DNA from: a virus
Virus record (IMG/VR): IMGVR_UViG_3300031703_000012
Span: 1-47,495 of that record
Direction: 5' to 3' (one strand)
DNA length: 47,495 nucleotides
Part shown: piece by piece, positions 43,288 to 47,495 of the stretch
How the letters are laid out: every line of letters begins with the position of its first letter
How positions within the stretch are numbered: the stretch's first letter is position 1
Translations under genes and position numbers: made by a program
Notes under the pieces: model-generated
The model's database searches: none
What the model saw: only the letters and a program-made list of their open reading frames with translations
Told to the model about the DNA's origin: nothing

Positions 43288-45330
43288 ATGTCAAGAAAAA
43301 TTAAAAAGAATGGTGTAATGACAAGTGTGTCATTAGATAAGAACAAAAAATATAAGTACGATGCAACAGGTGATTTAGTTGAATCAACTGGAACATTAGG
43401 CGATAACGAGATTTCTATATCTGGGTCTAAGTCATCGCTTCGTAGAGCAGCAGATATGGAACGTAACATTTCTATCTTAGCGACTACGATGTTGACAACC
43501 GATAATGGCGCAGGTATAGATTCGCCAGCAGAAGTAAAAGCAGCAGCAGCAACAGATGCAACGACTAAAGCAAATAATGCATTGGTATCAGCAAAAGCAT
43601 ATGCAGATCAAGCAGAAGCAGATGCAGAATCAGCAGCAAGTTCAGATGCGACTAGTAAAGCAAATAATGCAAAATCACAAGCAATTTCATCAGCAGCAAG
43701 TGATGCGACTACTAAAGCAAACGCAGCATTGGTATCAGCAAAAGCATATGCAGATCAAGCAGAAGCAGATGCAGAATCAGCAGCAGCATCAGATGCGACT
43801 ACTAAAGCAAATAATGCAAAATCACAAGCAATTTCAGCAGCAGCGAGTGATGCGACTACTAAAGCAAACGCAGCATTGGTATCAGCAAAAGCATATGCAG
43901 ATCAAGCAGAAGCAGATGCAGAATCAGCAGCAGCATCAGATGCGACTACTAAAGCAAATAATGCAAAATCACAAGCAATTTCAGCAGCAGCGAGTGATGC
44001 GACTACTAAAGCAAACGCAGCAAAGACAGCAGCAATTGCAGCAGTAACTAATGGCGCAGGCGCAGCATTTGATACTTTAGTTGAAATTCAGAATGCAATG
44101 GCAACCGATTCGGAACTAAGTTCAGCGATCTCAAGTGTTACATCATCAGCAGCGGCAACAGCATCGGCAGATGCAACTTCTAAAGCAAACGCAGCATTGG
44201 CAGCAGCTAAAGTATACGCAGATGCAAATGACGCAAATACTAATACATGGCGTGGTATTTCAAATAGTGTAACATCAACTAGCACGTCTATATCTGCATC
44301 ATCTGCCGCTGTGAAAGCAGCTTATGATCGGTCTTGGCCTGATACCAACACCACTTACTCTGTGGGTGACGGAGGCTTAACGCAGATCAACTTTACATCT
44401 GCTGATCATACTAAGTTAAATGGTATAGAGACAGGAGCTACAGCAGATCAAGATTTGTCAGCACTAGCACCAAAGGCTAGCCCAACACTTACTGGAACAG
44501 TCAATAGTCCGGGGTACTTTACCACTTCCTCATCTGCACATACTTTCACTACCCCACACGGTAATATCACCCTTGGTCCTGGAAATTCCTCTTGGGGGCA
44601 TATACAAACTGACCGTGGCCTGTTCTACATGAACAAAAGCGTTCATATTAATGGCGGGGTCTACAAATACACTGGTGGTGCTGAATACTGGCACCCCGAT
44701 AACGACGGTTCTGGCTCTGGCTTAGATGCTGATTTATTAGATGGAGTTCATGGTTCAAGTTACTTCCGTAGTGATACGGGTGTTATAAACCTACGAGCTA
44801 CATCTAACGCTGGCCCTTGCTTAATAAACTTCTCCGATAATATACCAGCAGAAGGCCAGAACGGAACTATAGCATACGTTCACTCAGACGGCAGTAGTTA
44901 CGGATCTGGTAATGCATTCAAGGTATACGGTACGGAAGCCTCAATGAGCTTTCATGTTGCTGGAACTGGCTTGTTTACAGGTAACGTTACTGCGTATTAC
45001 TCAGATGAACGCCTAAAGGACTTTGAGGGAACTATACCTAACGCCCTAGATAAGGTTAAGCAACTTAACGGTTACTACTACAAAGGAAACGATGTAGCAG
45101 CAACGTTCGGTTACGACACTGAAGAGCGTCAGGTAGGTGTATCAGCCCAAGAAGTTGAAGCGGTGTTACCAGAGATCGTAGTGGATGCAGCTATTGGTGA
45201 AGGGTATAAGACCGTCCAATACGACAAACTTGTACCTCTACTCATCGAATCTATTAAAGAACAACAGACTCAGATAGATGAACAGCAAGTTCAGATAGAT
45301 GAACTCAAGGCTCTAGTAGGAGGTGCGTAA
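43288..45330 (+). CDS. Tail fibre with C-terminal S74 intramolecular chaperone
   Basis: A 680-residue fibre. Residues about 90-330 are Ala/Lys/Asp-rich helical repeats (ATTKANNALVSAKAYADQA). Then come FTSADHTKLNGIETGATADQ, a receptor-type beta region (LDADLLDGVHGSSYFR), and from residue 568 the S74 endosialidase-type chaperone: Ser572-Asp in YYSDERLK, then GVSAQEVEAVLPEIV and a C-terminal coiled coil. S74 domains assist trimer folding and usually cleave themselves just before that serine. Codon use and GC content change near 44290. Its stop overlaps the next start (TAATG). Confidence 0.88.
   Translation: MSRKIKKNGVMTSVSLDKNKKYKYDATGDLVESTGTLGDNEISISGSKSSLRRAADMERNISILATTMLTTDNGAGIDSPAEVKAAAATDATTKANNALVSAKAYADQAEADAESAASSDATSKANNAKSQAISSAASDATTKANAALVSAKAYADQAEADAESAAASDATTKANNAKSQAISAAASDATTKANAALVSAKAYADQAEADAESAAASDATTKANNAKSQAISAAASDATTKANAAKTAAIAAVTNGAGAAFDTLVEIQNAMATDSELSSAISSVTSSAAATASADATSKANAALAAAKVYADANDANTNTWRGISNSVTSTSTSISASSAAVKAAYDRSWPDTNTTYSVGDGGLTQINFTSADHTKLNGIETGATADQDLSALAPKASPTLTGTVNSPGYFTTSSSAHTFTTPHGNITLGPGNSSWGHIQTDRGLFYMNKSVHINGGVYKYTGGAEYWHPDNDGSGSGLDADLLDGVHGSSYFRSDTGVINLRATSNAGPCLINFSDNIPAEGQNGTIAYVHSDGSSYGSGNAFKVYGTEASMSFHVAGTGLFTGNVTAYYSDERLKDFEGTIPNALDKVKQLNGYYYKGNDVAATFGYDTEERQVGVSAQEVEAVLPEIVVDAAIGEGYKTVQYDKLVPLLIESIKEQQTQIDEQQVQIDELKALVGGA
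43567..44007 (+). repeat. Three tandem 147-bp coding repeats
   Basis: Units begin at 43567, 43714 and 43861, each starting AAAGCAAA at 147-base (49-codon) spacing; the second and third are almost identical. In-frame gain or loss would change shaft length by 49 residues. Confidence 0.9.
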
Positions 45331-45853
45331 TGGCTTTACAAACCTCTGGAGAAATTAGATTCTACAGATTGCTGCTCACTTTGGAGGCGTAGGTTCCCAC
45401 TCGTTATCTGAGTACCATGCCTTAGCAGGTAAAGGTGTCTCAGGTATACCATCATCTGGTTCTATTAGATTCAATAATTTCCACGGCAAGAGTAATCAGG
45501 TGACTACAAGCGTTTGGGTTAGTAGTGGGCATAATGAGTCCACTTTCCAAGAGCTTGCGTATACAAACCCATATACACAAGGTTACTGGACGTGGGCTAA
45601 GGATATGTATTCTTTTGCCATATGGGACTATCCTGGAGTTGCAAACGTTAGTTACCACAGAAATAACGTTTCAGGTTCTTTAAGAGTTTACTCACATACG
45701 ATAGGAACTCGTCTCTATCAAAGAGGTTCTTACGCTTATCAGATAGGGTCTGGAACCAATGTATACTGGTTAAGAGTGTCTGATTATGTAACCTCTTGGG
45801 TAGACACTTCAGGCTACCAGAATCAAACCACCACAGCACAGATTTCAACTTAA
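45330..45853 (+). pseudogene. Adhesin-like tail protein with a frameshift
   Basis: The ATG overlaps the S74 fibre stop. The frame begins MALQTSGEIRFYR but then meets a stop at 45390. Restoring one base near 45367-45369 joins it to IAAHFGGVGSHSLSEYHALA, PSSGSIRFNNFHGK and on to TSGYQNQTTTAQIST at 45853, about 174 residues. MALxTSGxI...FGG...SLSEY and SSGSIxFxxFxGK is a familiar pattern of small phage tail-tip proteins. No slippery sequence lies at the break, so this is a real one-base deletion or a sequencing or assembly error. It may be the receptor-binding tip of the neighbouring fibre. Confidence 0.7.
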
Positions 45854-45870
45854 ACTAAGTTGTTAACATA

Positions 45871-45889
45871 TATAAATAATGCATAAATA
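45871..45889 (+). promoter_or_regulatory. Tandem late promoters of the last fibre gene
   Basis: TATAAATA at 45871-45878 and CATAAATA at 45882-45889. Confidence 0.75.
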
Positions 45890-45894
45890 CCATT

Positions 45895-45920
45895 ACGTTA
45901 GTAAGATCTAACGTTTTTTT
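45895..45920 (+). terminator. Terminator-like hairpin between late promoter and gene
   Basis: A perfect 7-bp stem ACGTTAG/CTAACGT with loop TAAGAT runs directly into seven T. It lies after the tandem late promoters and before ATG 45944, so it could act as an attenuator, or stop transcripts coming from upstream. Confidence 0.6.
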
Positions 45921-45943
45921 CGCGAAAAAGGAAACATAATATA

Positions 45944-47495
45944 ATGGCACAAAAAAGATTTTTAATAGATGCAGGTTTTGAAACTAATGCAGATTCAGTA
46001 ATCACTGGTAATTTAACAGTTGATACGGTTTTATTAGACGGACAAGACTTAGCATCAGCAATTGCATCAGCATCAGGCGGCGCAGTAGCACAATCAGTAA
46101 GCAAATCAGGCGACACCATGACAGGTGATCTAACTATGTCTGCTCATATCATACCTTCAATAGATTCAGACGGAACTACTGGTTATGACTTAGGTTCACC
46201 AACAATGAAATGGCGTGACCTTTACCTATCAGAAGGTTCACTTTATATTGATGGACAGAAAGTTATCGAATCTAATTCAGGTACGATCGTTGTTCAGGCT
46301 GATGTTAACCAATCGTTGACTACACAGGTAACAGGAACTGGTGTATTGACACTAGCATCTGCATCAACTGTTAACGTTGCAGCAACTCTACAAATGGCTT
46401 CTGGTAAGAAAATTACAGATGCAGACGGAACAGCAGTTAAGTTTGGCGATAAAGTTGATATGGATAATAACCAAATCATCAACTTAGCAGCACCAACTGA
46501 AGATGGACATGCAACCAACAAAACTTATGTAGACGCAGCAATCAATGGTCTTATTAACGGCGCACCTGGCGCATTAGATACACTAAACGAATTGGCTACC
46601 GCACTTGGCGATGATGCTAACTTCGCTGCTACAATCACCAATAGCATCTCAGTAGCGGCAGACGGCGCAACAATTAAAGCAGACGCAGCAGAAGCAGCAG
46701 CAATAGCAGCAGCAGCATCTTATACAGATACAGCAATTACTAACAATGTTGACTTCACTGGTTACGCACAAGAATCATATGTAGACACAGCAGAAGCAGA
46801 CGCAGTATCAGCAGCAGCAACAGATGCAACTACTAAAGCAGATGCAGCACAATCAGCAGCAGCAACAGATGCAACAACTAAAGCAGACGCAGCACAATCA
46901 GCAGCAGCAACAGATGCAACAACTAAAGCAGACGCAGCACAATCAGCAGCAGCAACAGATGCAACTACTAAAGCAGACGCAGCATTAGTATCAGCAAAAT
47001 CATACGCAGATACAGCAGAAGCAACAGCAGCAAGTGATGCGACTACCAAAGCAAATGCAGCACAAGCAGCAGCAATTGCAGCAGTAACTAATGGCGCAGG
47101 CGCAGCATTTGATACTCTAGTTGAAATTCAGAATGCAATGGCAACCGACGCAGAACTAAGTTCAGCAATCTCAAGTGTTACTTCATCAGCAGCAGCAACA
47201 GCATCAGCAGACGCGACTACTAAAGCAGACGCAGCAGAACTAGCAGCAATTAATGCAGCAGAATCTAAAGACGCTACTCGTGCAGCAACAGCATCAGCAG
47301 ACGCGACTACTAAAGCAGACGCAGCAGAACTAGCAGCAATTAATGCAGCAGAATCTAAAGACGCTACTCGTGCAGCAACAGCATCAGCAGACGCGACTAC
47401 TAAAGCAGACGCAGCAGAACTAGCAGCAATTGCATCAGCAGAAGCAAAAGACGTAGTACGTGCATCAGCAGCAAACTCATATGCAGACGCAGCAG
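45944..47495 (+). CDS. Tail fibre, N-terminal part (runs off the window)
   Basis: At least 517 residues starting MAQKRFLIDAGFETNADSVI, with AAAAAGGAAA upstream of the ATG. SGDTMTGDLTM (near residue 57), YDLGSPTMKWRDLYLSEGS and GAPGALDTLNELATALGDD are standard phage fibre and tail motifs. From about residue 280 it turns into Ala-rich helical repeats like those of the two fibres upstream. The tip is outside the window. Confidence 0.85.
   Translation, partial: MAQKRFLIDAGFETNADSVITGNLTVDTVLLDGQDLASAIASASGGAVAQSVSKSGDTMTGDLTMSAHIIPSIDSDGTTGYDLGSPTMKWRDLYLSEGSLYIDGQKVIESNSGTIVVQADVNQSLTTQVTGTGVLTLASASTVNVAATLQMASGKKITDADGTAVKFGDKVDMDNNQIINLAAPTEDGHATNKTYVDAAINGLINGAPGALDTLNELATALGDDANFAATITNSISVAADGATIKADAAEAAAIAAAASYTDTAITNNVDFTGYAQESYVDTAEADAVSAAATDATTKADAAQSAAATDATTKADAAQSAAATDATTKADAAQSAAATDATTKADAALVSAKSYADTAEATAASDATTKANAAQAAAIAAVTNGAGAAFDTLVEIQNAMATDAELSSAISSVTSSAAATASADATTKADAAELAAINAAESKDATRAATASADATTKADAAELAAINAAESKDATRAATASADATTKADAAELAAIASAEAKDVVRASAANSYADAA
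46821..47000 (+). repeat. Four 45-bp tandem coding repeats
   Basis: CAGATGCAAC recurs at 46821, 46866, 46911 and 46956, a 15-codon unit coding ATDATTKADAAQSAA. Confidence 0.85.
47211..47480 (+). repeat. 90-bp tandem coding repeats
   Basis: ACGCGACTAC recurs at 47211, 47301 and 47391; the first two 90-base units are nearly identical and the third diverges in its second half. Confidence 0.85.

Noticed and set aside
45500-45853. Independent 117-codon gene starting at GTG 45500
   Set aside because: The frame continues upstream with conserved tail-tip motifs and joins the MALQTSGEI start after one restored base, so it is the 3' part of a broken gene.
37800-47495. Diversity-generating retroelement acting on fibre genes
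   Set aside because: No reverse transcriptase and no template/variable repeat pair with adenine-specific changes were seen; variation is in repeat copy and recombination.
1-47495. tRNA, rRNA, integrase, transposase or attachment sites
   Set aside because: Looked for by motif on both strands and not found; the window fits a lytic phage structural region.

Overview
The window is part of the genome of a T4-related contractile-tailed phage (myovirus). It is AT-rich and its gene order and small (387-residue) gp23-like capsid protein resemble the divergent marine T4-like phages (pelagiphage, cyanophage and 'Far-T4' groups). Recognisable T4 core proteins are gp6, gp25, gp53, gp5, gp55, gp47, gp46, gp26, gp20, gp21, gp22 and gp23. 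No integrase, tRNA, rRNA, insertion sequence, CRISPR array or reverse transcriptase was seen. The host cannot be read from the sequence. Both window edges cut through genes.

Layout. (1) 1-15651, minus strand: baseplate block, reading right to left: a nucleotidyltransferase, a tail-tube/baseplate protein, gp53, a hub protein, gp5, a separate lysozyme-like protein, an HNH nuclease, a terminator, then gp25, gp6 and a giant structural protein of at least 2101 residues. (2) 15733-20182, plus strand: a consensus host-type promoter driving the late sigma factor gp55, the gp47/gp46 recombination nuclease, a small unknown protein and a GIY-YIG-like protein. (3) 20183-20968: a gene-poor stretch with a strong promoter, 27-bp A/C-rich repeats and a GC-richer, hairpin-containing segment that may be a non-coding RNA. 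(4) 20969-22564: one unknown gene, then on the minus strand gp26 with an overlapping -1 reading frame behind a U UUU UUC slippery site. (5) 22565-32525, plus strand: two tandem tape-measure-like paralogues, then the head cassette in T4 order: portal, two core proteins, protease, scaffold, capsid, terminator. (6) 32586-33921, minus strand: a host-promoter cassette of a HExxH metallopeptidase-like protein and two small paralogues. (7) 33987-47495, plus strand: fibre and virion-surface genes, including a 1861-residue Ala-rich repeat fibre, a fibre with a C-terminal S74 chaperone, a frameshifted adhesin-like gene, and a last fibre running off the end.

How it works together. gp55 is made early from a sigma-70-type promoter and should direct transcription from T4-type late promoters. 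I find (T/C/G)ATAAATA boxes in front of most structural transcription units on both strands (listed below). gp21 should mature the prohead by cutting at (I/L)xE sites, several of which are visible in gp23, gp22 and the core proteins, and one, unexpectedly, in the first ten residues of the nucleotidyltransferase. The strongest candidates for undescribed biology are the gp26/gp51-type programmed frameshift, the possible RNA at 20.2-20.9 kb, the possible capsid-targeted nucleotidyltransferase, the large insertion in gp55, and the repeat-driven mosaic evolution of the fibre genes.
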